Source: Geodermatophilus aquaeductus
Lineage (GTDB): Bacteria > Actinomycetota > Actinomycetes > Mycobacteriales > Geodermatophilaceae
Direction: 5' to 3'
Length of the DNA stretch: 64,000 nucleotides
Assembly (NCBI RefSeq): GCF_900182545.1
Contig: NZ_FXTJ01000002.1
Location: 372,001-436,000, forward strand
Part shown: positions 27,743 through 35,874 of the stretch, in pieces
Layout of the letters: each line of letters opens with the position of its first letter
Position numbering within the stretch: the first letter of the stretch is position 1
Notes under the pieces: generated by a model
Database searches by the model: none
Told to the model about the DNA's origin: nothing
What the model saw: the letters and a program-made list of their open reading frames with translations, nothing else
Position numbers and translations under genes: made by a program

Positions 27743-29608
27743 GTGCCTGCACCACGCACGTCCGCACCCCCGCGGCGGGAGCTCACCGCCCGCGAGGCCG
27801 AGGCGCTGCGCGCGCTGCTGGCCGCCCGGGCCGGCGCCTCCGGTCCGCGCCCGGCCGCCCCGCGCCGGAAGACCCCGGCCAAGAAGCGCAGGAAGGCCGC
27901 CCGCCGCCGGCCCGCCGTCCGGACGCCGCGCGAGCGCGGCCCGTGGCGCACCCGGCTGCTCGTCGTCGGCCTGGCCACGCTGCTCGTGCCGGTCCTCACC
28001 GTCCTGCTCGCCCCGGCCACCTCGGCCCCCGGCTCGGCCACCGTGGCCGCCGACCCGGCGAGCCTGGCCCTGGCCGCGCGCAGCACGCTGCTGCAGGACG
28101 CCGACGCCTACCGCCGGCTGCAGGCGGAGGTCACCGCGCGCCGGGCCGAGCTGCAGGCGGCCGTCGAGGCCGAGCGGGCCGCGCGGGACGCCGTCGCCGC
28201 CGAGCAGGTCACCGTGGGCTCGGCCGCCGCCGACCTCTACCGCGCCTCCGCCGTCGGCCGGATGCCGGTCCTCGGCCTGGAGGCCACCACGCCGGGCACC
28301 GCGCCGGACGTGCTGTACGCGCAGGCCCTGGCCGACCGTGCCGCCGGCGAGCGGGAGGCCGCCGTGGTCCGCGCCGAGCGCGCCACGGCCGCCGCCCGGG
28401 TCGCCGCCGAGCGGGTGACCGCCGCGCAGGACGCCGTCGACGCCGCGGCCGCGCAGGCCCGCACCGTCCTGGCCGGCGTCCGCGACACCGTGGACGCCCT
28501 CGGCCCCGCCGTCGCCGCGCAGCTGGCCGCGCTGGACACCGTGCCGGCCGCCGGCGCGCAGCAGGAGCGCAACACCGCCGCGCTGCAGCGCTGGCAGGCC
28601 TCTCTCGCCGAGCTGGCCTCCGCCGGCATCGAGCCGCCACCGGCCGCCGCGCTGGCCGACCCCGCCTCGCTGCCCGACGGCTTCTCCCCCGCCCTCGACG
28701 CCGCCGGTCAGCCGGTGCCGGGCGTGGCGTGGGCCGTGGTCGGCAACCGGCCGGTCACCGTGCTGCCCGCCGAGACCGTCGCCGCGGTGAGCAGCGCCCT
28801 GTCGCGGCTGGGCCGCCCGTACTCCGCCGGCGCCACCGGCCCGGACGCCTTCGACTGCGGCGGGCTGACCGCCTCGGCCTGGCTGCTCGCCGGCTACGAC
28901 CTGCCCGCCACCGCGGCGGGGCAGTGGGCGGCGGCCGCGGTCGTGCCCGCCTCGCAGCTGCAGGTCGGTGACCTCGTCGTCTCCGACGGCGGCGCCGACG
29001 TCGCCCTCTACGTCGGCGAGGGCCAGGTCGTGGGCGCCTCGGCGGCGACCTACCAGGTCGGCGTCCGCCCGCTGCCCGGTGACGCCCGCGCGGTGCGGGT
29101 GACCCTGCCCGCCCCGGCGACGCCGAACGCACCGCTGCCGCCCTCGGCGTCGGGTCGGGGTGCCTGCGGTGCCCTCCCGGCGCCGGCCGGCCCGGTCAGC
29201 CCCGCCTGGGGTGGCTGGTCCAACGGCCGCATCCCGGCCGAGGCGCTGTGCCCGGTCGCCCGCGGCCACGCCCTGCGCTGCGACGCCGCGGCCGGCTACG
29301 CCGCGCTGGGCCGCGCCTACGCGGCGGCGTTCGGCAGCCCGCTGTGCATCACCGACTCCTACCGGTCGATGGCCGCGCAGGCCGACGCGTTCCGCCGCAA
29401 GCCCGCGCTGGCCGCGGTGCCCGGGACGTCGAACCACGGCTGGGCGCTGGCGGTCGACCTCTGCGGCGGGATCAACGTCGCGGGCACGCCGCAGTGGACG
29501 TGGATGACCGAGCACGCCGGGCAGTTCGGCTTCGTCAACCCCGACTGGGCGCGGCCCGGCGGCGAGAAGCCCGAGCCGTGGCACTGGGAGTTCGGCCACT
29601 TCCTCTGA
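27743..29608 (+). CDS. Cell-wall hydrolase: coiled coil, NlpC/P60-like and VanY domains
   Basis: 621 residues. A basic N-terminus and one membrane helix (about 71-92) precede an Ala-rich coiled coil (about 105-295). The NlpC/P60-like domain (about 345-455) has Cys372 in FDCGG, but Asp419 stands where the family's His should be (GADVALYVG instead of HVGIYVG). The C-terminal VanY D,D-carboxypeptidase domain (about 485-621) is intact: SYRSMAAQ, GTSNHGWALAVDL with His565 and Asp572, and EPWHWEF with His614. It probably trims stem peptides; the NlpC part may only bind. A stop-anchored repeat follows. Confidence 0.85.
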   Translation: MPAPRTSAPPRRELTAREAEALRALLAARAGASGPRPAAPRRKTPAKKRRKAARRRPAVRTPRERGPWRTRLLVVGLATLLVPVLTVLLAPATSAPGSATVAADPASLALAARSTLLQDADAYRRLQAEVTARRAELQAAVEAERAARDAVAAEQVTVGSAAADLYRASAVGRMPVLGLEATTPGTAPDVLYAQALADRAAGEREAAVVRAERATAAARVAAERVTAAQDAVDAAAAQARTVLAGVRDTVDALGPAVAAQLAALDTVPAAGAQQERNTAALQRWQASLAELASAGIEPPPAAALADPASLPDGFSPALDAAGQPVPGVAWAVVGNRPVTVLPAETVAAVSSALSRLGRPYSAGATGPDAFDCGGLTASAWLLAGYDLPATAAGQWAAAAVVPASQLQVGDLVVSDGGADVALYVGEGQVVGASAATYQVGVRPLPGDARAVRVTLPAPATPNAPLPPSASGRGACGALPAPAGPVSPAWGGWSNGRIPAEALCPVARGHALRCDAAAGYAALGRAYAAAFGSPLCITDSYRSMAAQADAFRRKPALAAVPGTSNHGWALAVDLCGGINVAGTPQWTWMTEHAGQFGFVNPDWARPGGEKPEPWHWEFGHFL

Positions 29609-29609
29609 C

Positions 29610-29663
29610 GGCCCCCTGCAGGGGCCCGCCGCGAGCCTGCGAGCGGTGGGGGGCAGGGGGTCC
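29610..29663 (-). repeat. Stop-anchored structured repeat, copy R2
   Basis: Read on the minus strand it begins GGACCCCCTGCCCCCC, five bases after the TAG of the minus-strand gene at 29669. It ends one base after the stop of the plus-strand wall hydrolase. The ends pair (CCCCCTGC with GCAGGGGG). Confidence 0.85.
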
Positions 29664-29668
29664 TTCGT

Positions 29669-30421
29669 CTACAGCCAGCGGAGGGTGGGCAGCGCGGTCC
29701 AGGGCAGGCGCACGCAGGCCTCCCCGGTCTCGCCGAGCCGCGCGGACACCGCGGCCGAGGCGCAGGCCAGCGGCCGCAGCGGCGTGACGACGACGTGCGG
29801 CTCGCTCAGACGCAGCCCCGCCTCGGCGATCCGGCCGAGCAACTGCTCCGGCGCGGCCAGCGCGGCCGAGGCGAGCATCGGGGCGCCGGGGTGCGACCAC
29901 AGCGCCACCGGTCCCTCGACCCGCAGCACTCCCCCGGCCTCGGCGGCGCGGGCGGTGGCGGCGGTCCGGGTGCGGGTCACGACGGCGGCGTCGGCCAGGT
30001 CCGAGGGCGTCCAGGCGACCGTGCGGTCCCCGCGGCGGACGACGACCCGCCAGCCGACCGCGGTCTGCGCCGGGCCGGTCCAGTCGAGGACGGCGACCCC
30101 GGTGCCGGCCGCGGCGGCGTCGCTGACCGGGCGGGCGGCGACGAAGGCGGTGAGCGCGGCGGCCACACCGTCCTCGGTGGGGGCCACGCCGGCGTCGGTC
30201 ATGTCCTCGGCGAGGTCGTGCAGGGGCACGCGCACGCGGCGCTCGTCCTCGGCGAGGACCAGCACCGGACCGCGGGCGGGGTCGGCGAGCACGGCGGCGC
30301 GCAGCCGGCCGGTGGCCAGGCCCGGCAGCACGGCGTCGGCGGCGGCGCGGACGTCGTCGACGGCGACCGGCGCCGGGCGGAGCCGGTGCAGGAGACCGGA
30401 CGAGGGGCGACCGCGTGTCAC
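29669..30421 (-). CDS. Hypothetical protein next to flagellar region
   Basis: 250 residues from a GTG whose GTGA overlaps the stop of the 114-residue gene upstream. It is Ala/Val/Arg-rich with alternating strand and helix (RVRVPLHDLAEDM; VAVLDWTGPAQTAVGWRVVV; GGVLRVEGPVALWSHP). There is no signal peptide or membrane helix. I do not recognise a family. It forms a two-gene operon at the edge of the flagellar locus, and a FliA-like -10 sequence precedes the operon, so a flagellar link is possible. Confidence 0.7.
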   Translation of the reverse strand: MTRGRPSSGLLHRLRPAPVAVDDVRAAADAVLPGLATGRLRAAVLADPARGPVLVLAEDERRVRVPLHDLAEDMTDAGVAPTEDGVAAALTAFVAARPVSDAAAAGTGVAVLDWTGPAQTAVGWRVVVRRGDRTVAWTPSDLADAAVVTRTRTAATARAAEAGGVLRVEGPVALWSHPGAPMLASAALAAPEQLLGRIAEAGLRLSEPHVVVTPLRPLACASAAVSARLGETGEACVRLPWTALPTLRWL

Positions 30422-30762
30422 GGGCGGCGACCGCCCAGGGTCGCGCGCAGGGCGGCCGGCAGGGCGGCCAGGCCGAGGACGCTGTCGAGCTCCGCGGCCG
30501 AGAGCCGCACGGGCAGGACGTCGTCGGCCCAGCCGGTCACGCGGCGCACGCGGGCGGCGGGACCGGGCCACACCGCGTCGCGGGCGGCGGCGACGTGCAG
30601 CTCGGTCAGGACGTCGGCGAGGTGGACGGCGGCGACCGGGTGCACGCCGGGCTCCTCCACGGCGGCGCGGACGACCACGGCCAGCAGCTCGCGGTCCTCC
30701 TCCGACAACCAGTGCGGGAGCAGGACGGCGGCCTCCGGCCCCTCGGTGGGCACGATGCTCAC
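30418..30762 (-). CDS. Small hypothetical protein, first gene of a two-gene operon
   Basis: 114 residues from a GTG with GGGGGAGG upstream. It is helical and mildly acidic at the N-terminus (WLSEEDRELLAVVVRAAVEE; HLADVLTELHVAAARDAV). No family is recognised. The small acidic-helical form is like some flagellar chaperones, but nothing specific supports that. It is translationally coupled to the 250-residue gene. Confidence 0.65.
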   Translation of the reverse strand: MSIVPTEGPEAAVLLPHWLSEEDRELLAVVVRAAVEEPGVHPVAAVHLADVLTELHVAAARDAVWPGPAARVRRVTGWADDVLPVRLSAAELDSVLGLAALPAALRATLGGRRP

Positions 30763-30849
30763 CGGACACCTCCCCCCGTCGGCGCGGCCGGTCCCGGCTG
30801 CCCGGCGCCGGGAGCGGCGGGGCGGCGGGGACTCGCGGTCACGCCCTCG

Positions 30850-30876
30850 ATATCGGCAGGTCCGCGCCCGGATGGA
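30850..30876 (-). promoter_or_regulatory. Weak FliA-type promoter candidate for the 30418-30762 operon
   Basis: The minus strand reads TCCA-N15-GCCGATAT. The -10 matches GCCGATAA in 7 of 8 bases, but the -35 is poor and the spacing is 15, not 16. The inferred start would leave a leader of about 80 nt. Confidence 0.3.
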
Positions 30877-30917
30877 CCCGTCGGCGCGGGACTGCTGCGT
30901 TCCGTTTTACCGGGACG

Positions 30918-32018
30918 TCACTCGGACAACTCGGCGAGCCGGTCCTTCAGCGCCCGCTCGACCCGGTCGGCGTGCACGTTCATGTTGCGCACCGACGTGC
31001 CGAGGTCGGCCGAGACCTGCGTCTTGGTCTGCCTGCCCCAGGTGGTCAGGTACCAGGTCGCCCACCCCAGGACGTTGGGCTGCGCGGCCCGCTGGCTGCG
31101 CGCGGCGGTCGGGTCCGGCGCGCAGGCGGCGGTCAGCGCGTGCGAGAGCAGCGTCTGGTCGGCCTCGTCCATGATCTGGTCGGGCGCCTCGTGCGAGTCC
31201 GGCAGCAGCACCTCGGTGGCGTCCGGGCCGCCGTCGAGCGACTGCAGGTTGCGCAGCCCGTTGAGGGTGGCGACGGTCTGCGAGTTGCGCCGCAGCGTGG
31301 CCACGCTCTGCCCCATGTAGGCGGCCAGCTCGCGCTCGGTGGGCCGGCGCTGGTGCTCGGCCTGGAACGCGGCGATCGCCTTCTGCTGCCGGTTCTCGGT
31401 GTCGGCGGCGGTGCGGCCGTGGGCGTTGCGGCCCAGGTCGTGCACCCACTTGGACAGCTGGGTGGCGAGGAAGGCGCCGAACGGGACGCCCTTGGTCTCG
31501 TCGTACTGGCCGACCGCCTTGAGGATCCACTCGGCGACCTGCTGACCGAGGTCGTCGGGGTCGGGCAGGTGCAGCCGGATCGTGCTCATGTTGCGCTGCA
31601 GCCGCTTGAGGCTCAGCGGCTGGTAGTGCCGGCACAGGTCCTCGAGGAAGGCCGGCGGCAGGTCGCGCGGCGCGCGGCGGCGGACGCCGGCCTCCGCGCG
31701 CAGGCCCACGGTGGTGCAGTCGCGGCCGGCGCACCAGGCGCGGATCCAGTCGGCGAGCACCTGGCCCTGGCCGCACGGGCCGTCGACCCGGTAGAGGCCC
31801 TCGCCCTCGTCGTGGCTGACGGTCACGCCGTCGGGCAGGTCGGCCCGGAACTCGGCCAGCGGGAGGTCGCGGTCGACGCGGAAGTGCACCCGGTCGCGCG
31901 CGGTGATCGGGACCCGCGCGAAGCCCTCGGCCTCGGGGATGCCCCCGAAGACCAGCGGTGCGCGGGTGCCGGCCTCGGCCGGCTGGTCGGACGGGGAGGA
32001 CTGCACTGCGGAGGTCAC
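30918..32018 (-). CDS. Divergent sigma-70-family (sigma-28-like) factor
   Basis: 366 residues from a GTG with AGGAG upstream. Residues about 153-198 (DLGQQVAEWILKAVGQYDET to FLATQLSKWVHDLGR) resemble sigma region 2 (…DAxxxFDPxxGxxFxxYAxxxIRGAxxDELR). Residues about 205-262 resemble region 3 (HQRRPTERELAAYMG). Residues about 290-366 could be region 4 (KTQVSADLGTSVRNMNVHADR). The 120-residue N-terminal part is unlike any sigma region I know and has Cys82, Cys96 and Cys101. It lies beside flgK-flgL-csrA. It may be a second flagellar or stress sigma factor; the assignment is by pattern. Confidence 0.6.
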   Translation of the reverse strand: MTSAVQSSPSDQPAEAGTRAPLVFGGIPEAEGFARVPITARDRVHFRVDRDLPLAEFRADLPDGVTVSHDEGEGLYRVDGPCGQGQVLADWIRAWCAGRDCTTVGLRAEAGVRRRAPRDLPPAFLEDLCRHYQPLSLKRLQRNMSTIRLHLPDPDDLGQQVAEWILKAVGQYDETKGVPFGAFLATQLSKWVHDLGRNAHGRTAADTENRQQKAIAAFQAEHQRRPTERELAAYMGQSVATLRRNSQTVATLNGLRNLQSLDGGPDATEVLLPDSHEAPDQIMDEADQTLLSHALTAACAPDPTAARSQRAAQPNVLGWATWYLTTWGRQTKTQVSADLGTSVRNMNVHADRVERALKDRLAELSE

Positions 32019-32071
32019 GGGTGCTCCTGGTCGATCGCGGGGAAGGCGACGGCGCGGTGAAGCGCTGGAAC

Positions 32072-32130
32072 GGCCCTCCTGCAGGGGCCCGCCCCGAGCG
32101 TCAGCGAGGGGTGGGGGGGCAGGAGGGTCC
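32072..32130 (-). repeat. Stop-anchored structured repeat, copy R3
   Basis: Read on the minus strand it begins GGACCCTCCTGCC, four bases after the TGA of the 32135-32557 gene. The ends pair (CCCTCCTGC with GCAGGAGGG), with the T-A pair replacing the G-C pair of R1. Confidence 0.85.
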
Positions 32131-32134
32131 TTCG

Positions 32135-32557
32135 TCAGACGGCGGCGAGCAGGGACGCGGGCACGGCGACGTCGACGTCGCGGTCGAGGCCGGCCTGCAG
32201 GAGGACCTCGGCGGCGGCGCGCTCGGCGGCGGCGGGCTCGGCGGTGTAGACCGGCATGTGGTCGTACAGGACCGTGAAGAGGTCACTGACGAAGGTGTAG
32301 GCGGCCTGCGCCTGCGGGGAGAAGCGCGCGATCGCCTCGCGCGGCCCCAGTTCGACGCCGACGGTGACGCGGACGACGCGCTCGTCCTTGCCCAGGCCGG
32401 TGACCGAGAAGGCGACCGCGGGGTGCGCGGCGGCGAGCGCGGCCAGCTCGGCCAGGCAGCGCCGGGTCGACCCGCGACGCGGCCGCAGCTGGACGTGGAC
32501 GACGACGGTCTCGTCGGCCTGCTGGGTCTGTGCCGTAACGCTGTGCTGCATCCTCAT
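32135..32557 (-). CDS. Hypothetical protein between csrA and the sigma-like gene
   Basis: 140 residues from an ATG (alternative ATG two codons on). It is an alpha/beta pattern: VVVHVQLRPRRGS, CLAELAALAAAHP, VAFSVTGLGKDERVVRVTVG, then a helical FSPQAQAAYTFVSDLFTVLY. No signal or membrane segment. I do not recognise it. It lies 194 bp after csrA on the same strand and ends in a stop-anchored repeat. Confidence 0.65.
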   Translation of the reverse strand: MRMQHSVTAQTQQADETVVVHVQLRPRRGSTRRCLAELAALAAAHPAVAFSVTGLGKDERVVRVTVGVELGPREAIARFSPQAQAAYTFVSDLFTVLYDHMPVYTAEPAAAERAAAEVLLQAGLDRDVDVAVPASLLAAV

Positions 32558-32751
32558 CGCCCCCTGTGTCGTGCTCGGGGGCAACTCTGGCGCATGAGCG
32601 GACGGTGACGGGCACACAACTCGCCGTGCCCTGTGCAATCTGAGCGGCGACCTTCGTCAGGTTCTGCCCGGAGGAGGGGCCGCCCAGGTCGGGCGGGTCC
32701 GCGCATCGGCGAGTGTTGCCGAGCCGCGGACCCGCCGTCGGTGGCGTGTCG

Positions 32752-33069
32752 TCAGCGCGCCGGCGCCTCCGGCGAGGCGGCCCGCTCGCCGGCCGCGGAG
32801 ACACGCGGCGCGGGGGCACCCGGGGCGGGGGTCCCCGTGTCGGCCTGCGGCGCGAAGGCGGCGAGGGCGCCGAGCGTGTCGGCGGTGACCTGGGCCGCGA
32901 GCAGGTTGGCCTCGGCGATCTGGCGGTAGACCTCCTCGCGGTGGATGGTCACCTCGCGGGGGGCCTTGAAGCCGAGCCGGACGGTGCCGCCGCGGACCTC
33001 GACGACGTGCACCTCGATGTCGTCGCCGATGCGGATCGTCTCGCCGACGCTGCGGGTCAGTGTGAGCAC
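32752..33069 (-). CDS. csrA: CsrA carbon-storage/flagellin translational regulator
   Basis: 105 residues. The first ~60 match CsrA: VLTLTRSVGETIRIGDDIEV, VRLGFKAPREVTIHREEVY. CsrA dimers bind GGA loops near ribosome-binding sites. The ~45-residue Ala/Pro-rich tail is extra and probably disordered. It starts with GTG behind GGAGGGG. fliW lies just upstream on the same strand, as in Bacillus, where FliW binds and antagonises CsrA. A FliA-type -10 overlaps the fliW stop codon before it. Confidence 0.94.
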   Translation of the reverse strand: MLTLTRSVGETIRIGDDIEVHVVEVRGGTVRLGFKAPREVTIHREEVYRQIAEANLLAAQVTADTLGALAAFAPQADTGTPAPGAPAPRVSAAGERAASPEAPAR

Positions 33070-33152
33070 GGGTACCCCTCCATGGGTGTGTGTACGGCCT
33101 CCGTGGCGTGCCCGCCGGAGCGGGCCAGGACGGCGGGCGCCGTCCTCTCCCC

Positions 33153-33180
33153 TTATCGGCGCAGTGGGCGCCGGATGGGA
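33153..33180 (-). promoter_or_regulatory. FliA-type promoter candidate for csrA
   Basis: The minus strand has a perfect -10 GCCGATAA (33160 to 33153), whose final TAA is the fliW stop codon. At N16 the -35 is TCCC, a poor match. It would give csrA its own start with a leader of about 75 nt. Confidence 0.4.
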
Positions 33181-33557
33181 TGACGGCTGTCGGGCAGGAC
33201 GACCTGGGTGGCCCGCCACGTGGCCGGGTCCACCACGATCGGCGCGCGCAGGTTCGCCGTCGCGGCCGCCGGCCCCTCGGCCGGCACGGTGACCAGGCAG
33301 AAGAACTGGGCGCAGGCCGGGTCGTCCAGGCCGAGCTCGGCGAGCGCGGCCGCGGGCAGGACGGGGTCGTAGTCCGGGAAGTACCGGGCCGGGGCGATGG
33401 CCAGGAACCGCGGACCGTCGGCGTCCAGGGACTGCAGCCAGAACAGCAGGCCGTCGCCGTCGGCGGTGACGAGCACGTAGTCCCGGTACTCGGGGAAGCC
33501 GGGCAGCGGGGACACCATGCCCAGCAGCGGCAGGGTGACGACGGGGGCGAGCGTCAC
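33153..33557 (-). CDS. fliW: FliW flagellar assembly factor
   Basis: 134 residues. Recognisable features include GMVSPLPGFPEYRDYVLV, a FLAIAPARYFPDYDP segment and the C-terminal TANLRAPIVVDPATWRATQVVL. FliW binds flagellin and CsrA; free FliW relieves CsrA repression of flagellin translation. The GTG start overlaps the flgL stop codon (GTGA), so it is co-translated with flgL. It is the usual partner of the downstream csrA. Confidence 0.93.
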   Translation of the reverse strand: MTLAPVVTLPLLGMVSPLPGFPEYRDYVLVTADGDGLLFWLQSLDADGPRFLAIAPARYFPDYDPVLPAAALAELGLDDPACAQFFCLVTVPAEGPAAATANLRAPIVVDPATWRATQVVLPDSRHPIRRPLRR

Positions 33558-34459
33558 CGCAGGAAGTCCGCGAGCGAGGGCTGGATGACCTGGGCGGTCG
33601 CCTGCAACGCCGCCTGGTAGCCGGTCTGCTGGAACTGCAGCTGCATGATCGTCTTCGGCAGGTCGACGTCCTCGACGTTGGTCAGCTGCTTCTTCAGGGC
33701 CAGCGACCGGTCGGTGTTGACCTGCGCGGCGTTGTCGACGCGCGCGGCGCGGGCACCGACGGTCGAGGCGGCGGTGAGCAGCCGGTCGATGGCGGCGTCG
33801 AGGTCGGTGAGGTCGTCCTGCACCGAGACGCCGGCACCGACGTCGGCGGCGATCTTCCCGACGACGGTGAACAGGTCGCTGCCGGGCGGGCCGAAGGCCT
33901 CGGGCCCGGTGGTGTCGATGCGGACCTGCTCGTCGTTGGAGATCCGCCGCTTGATCGGGACGACGCCGGTGCCGTCGGCGCTGCCGACGCCGACCCAGGT
34001 GCCGTCGGCCTCGTAGGCCTTGGTCCCGCTGGTGGCACCGCCGAAGACGGGGCGGCCGTCGACGTTCTCGTTGGCCAGGCCGAGCAGGCTGTCGCGCAGC
34101 GCCGCCACCTCGGCGGAGATGGCGGTGCGGGCCTCGGTGGTCATGGCGCCGTCGTTGGCGGCCTGGACCGTCAGGTCCCGCACGCGGCGCACCTGCGCGA
34201 CCATCGAGGTCAGCGCGGTGTCGGTCGTCTCCATCCAGCTCTGGGCGTCGGAGATGTTGCGCGCGTGCTGGGCCGTGGCGGCCTGGTCCTTGCGGATCTG
34301 CATCGACCGGTTGACGGCGGTCGGCGAGTCCGACGGCCGGCTGACCACCTTGCCCGAGGTGAGCTGCTCCTGGAGCTTGCCCAGCTCGGTGAGGTTGCGG
34401 TTGAGCCCCTGCAGGGCCGTCTGCGAGATCGCCTTCTGCGTGATGCGCATCCCGGTCAC
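33554..34459 (-). CDS. flgL: Hook-filament junction protein FlgL
   Basis: 301 residues. The N-terminal flagellin-like helix (MRITQKAISQTALQGLNRN, LTSGKVVSRPSDSPTAVN) and the C-terminal helix (VDLPKTIMQLQFQQTGYQAA) are typical of FlgL/HAP3. It joins hook and filament. I chose the GTG at 34459, whose GTGA overlaps the flgK stop; ATG 34450 gives the more usual MRIT start. Confidence 0.94.
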   Translation of the reverse strand: MTGMRITQKAISQTALQGLNRNLTELGKLQEQLTSGKVVSRPSDSPTAVNRSMQIRKDQAATAQHARNISDAQSWMETTDTALTSMVAQVRRVRDLTVQAANDGAMTTEARTAISAEVAALRDSLLGLANENVDGRPVFGGATSGTKAYEADGTWVGVGSADGTGVVPIKRRISNDEQVRIDTTGPEAFGPPGSDLFTVVGKIAADVGAGVSVQDDLTDLDAAIDRLLTAASTVGARAARVDNAAQVNTDRSLALKKQLTNVEDVDLPKTIMQLQFQQTGYQAALQATAQVIQPSLADFLR

Positions 34460-35874
34460 CGACCCACGATGCCGGTGCGGCTGATCAGGGTGTCCAGCGC
34501 CTGGTCGATCGCGCTCACCATGCGGGCGGCGGCGCTGTAGGCGTGCTGGAACGACATCATGTTCGTCATCTCCTCGTCGAGGCTGACACCGGAGACCGAC
34601 TCGCGGTCGGCCTCGACCTGCCCGGACACCACCGACTGGACCTCGACGTTGCGCGAGGCGACCGAGGACTCGACGCCCAGGGCCACCACGAGCCGGCGGT
34701 AGCCCGCGTCGAGGCCGGCCGGGTCGAGGCTCAGCTGGAAGAAGGCGTCGGCGTTGTCGCCGTCGGCCGACGGCTTGCCGCCGGTCGCGCCCGGGGCGGT
34801 GCGCGCCGCCGCGACCTGCTGGGGGGTGAGCGCGCGGAGGGTCAGGTTCGCCGCGGTGACCGCGGTGCCGCCGGCGCCGTCGTCGAACAGCGCCTGGCCC
34901 TTCACGCCGTCGAGGTCGTAGCCGGAGGTGTGCGCCGTGTTGAACGTCGTGGCCACCGAGCGGGCGAACTCGTCGAGTTGCGTGCGGTAGCCCGGGACCG
35001 TCCGGGTCAGCGCGGTGAGCTGGCCCGCGGCGGTGCCGCCGGTGCGCAGCGTCGAGCCGCCGGGCTGGGTGACCAGCCGCGGGGCGTCGGAGCCGATGCC
35101 GTCGGGGTTGTCGCTGCCGGCCAGCCGGACGCCGGTCACGGTCGTGCCGGCCACGAGGCTGGTGCCGCCGACGGTCACGTCGACGACGCCGTCGGCCCGC
35201 GGGACGCCCGCGGCGCCGATGGTCTGCGACAGCTGCAGGACGAGCGCGTCGCGGCGGTCGGAGAGCTCGTTGACCGGGAGGCCGGACAGCGTCGCCTGGC
35301 GGATCGCCCCGTTGAGCTCGGCGACCGAGGCGGCGGCGGTGTTGACGTCGGAGACCAGCGCCTGCAGGCCGTCGCGGGTCTGGTCCCACTGCTGGTCCAG
35401 CGCCGCGCGGGTGGTGCGGATGCCGTCGGCGAGGACGTCGAGCCGCTCGAGGACCTGGCTGCGCGAGGCGAGCGTCAGCGGGCTGTCCGACAGGTCGGAG
35501 AAGCCGGCCCACACGTCGGAGAGCATGCTCTGCAGCCCGTTGTCGCTGGGCTCGCGGAACGCGTCCTCCACCTGCGACAGCGCGTCGGCCTCGGCGGTCA
35601 GCCGCGAGGTGGTGGCGGTCTCCAGCTGGGCCCGCGCCTCGAGGAAGGCGTCGCGGACGCGCTGCACCCTGTCGGAGTCCACGCCGCCGTCGACCGCGGT
35701 GCTGACCGAGTGGATCGCCGGGACAGCGGTGCCGCCCATGGCGGTCTGCTCGACGCGCTGGCGGGAGTAGCCGGCGGTGTTGACGTTGGCGATGTTCTGG
35801 CCGGTGACGTCGAGGCCGCGCTGGGCGGCCCACAGCGCCGTCGACGCCGTGTTCAGGCCACTGAAGGTGCTCAC
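34456..35874 (-). CDS. flgK: Hook-associated protein 1 FlgK
   Basis: 472 residues. It starts with STFSGLNTASTALWAAQRGL and the rod/hook motif TGQNIANVNTAGYSRQRV, and ends with the C-terminal helix motif SLDEEMTNMMSFQHAYSAAA. It forms the first hook-filament junction ring. The GTG start overlaps the flgN stop codon and the end overlaps flgL. It is somewhat shorter than enterobacterial FlgK (about 550 residues). Confidence 0.95.
   Translation of the reverse strand: MSTFSGLNTASTALWAAQRGLDVTGQNIANVNTAGYSRQRVEQTAMGGTAVPAIHSVSTAVDGGVDSDRVQRVRDAFLEARAQLETATTSRLTAEADALSQVEDAFREPSDNGLQSMLSDVWAGFSDLSDSPLTLASRSQVLERLDVLADGIRTTRAALDQQWDQTRDGLQALVSDVNTAAASVAELNGAIRQATLSGLPVNELSDRRDALVLQLSQTIGAAGVPRADGVVDVTVGGTSLVAGTTVTGVRLAGSDNPDGIGSDAPRLVTQPGGSTLRTGGTAAGQLTALTRTVPGYRTQLDEFARSVATTFNTAHTSGYDLDGVKGQALFDDGAGGTAVTAANLTLRALTPQQVAAARTAPGATGGKPSADGDNADAFFQLSLDPAGLDAGYRRLVVALGVESSVASRNVEVQSVVSGQVEADRESVSGVSLDEEMTNMMSFQHAYSAAARMVSAIDQALDTLISRTGIVGR

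Noticed and set aside
32135..32557. Ribosome hibernation factor (HPF/RaiA)
   Set aside because: The size and alpha/beta pattern first suggested it, but no HPF motifs are visible.
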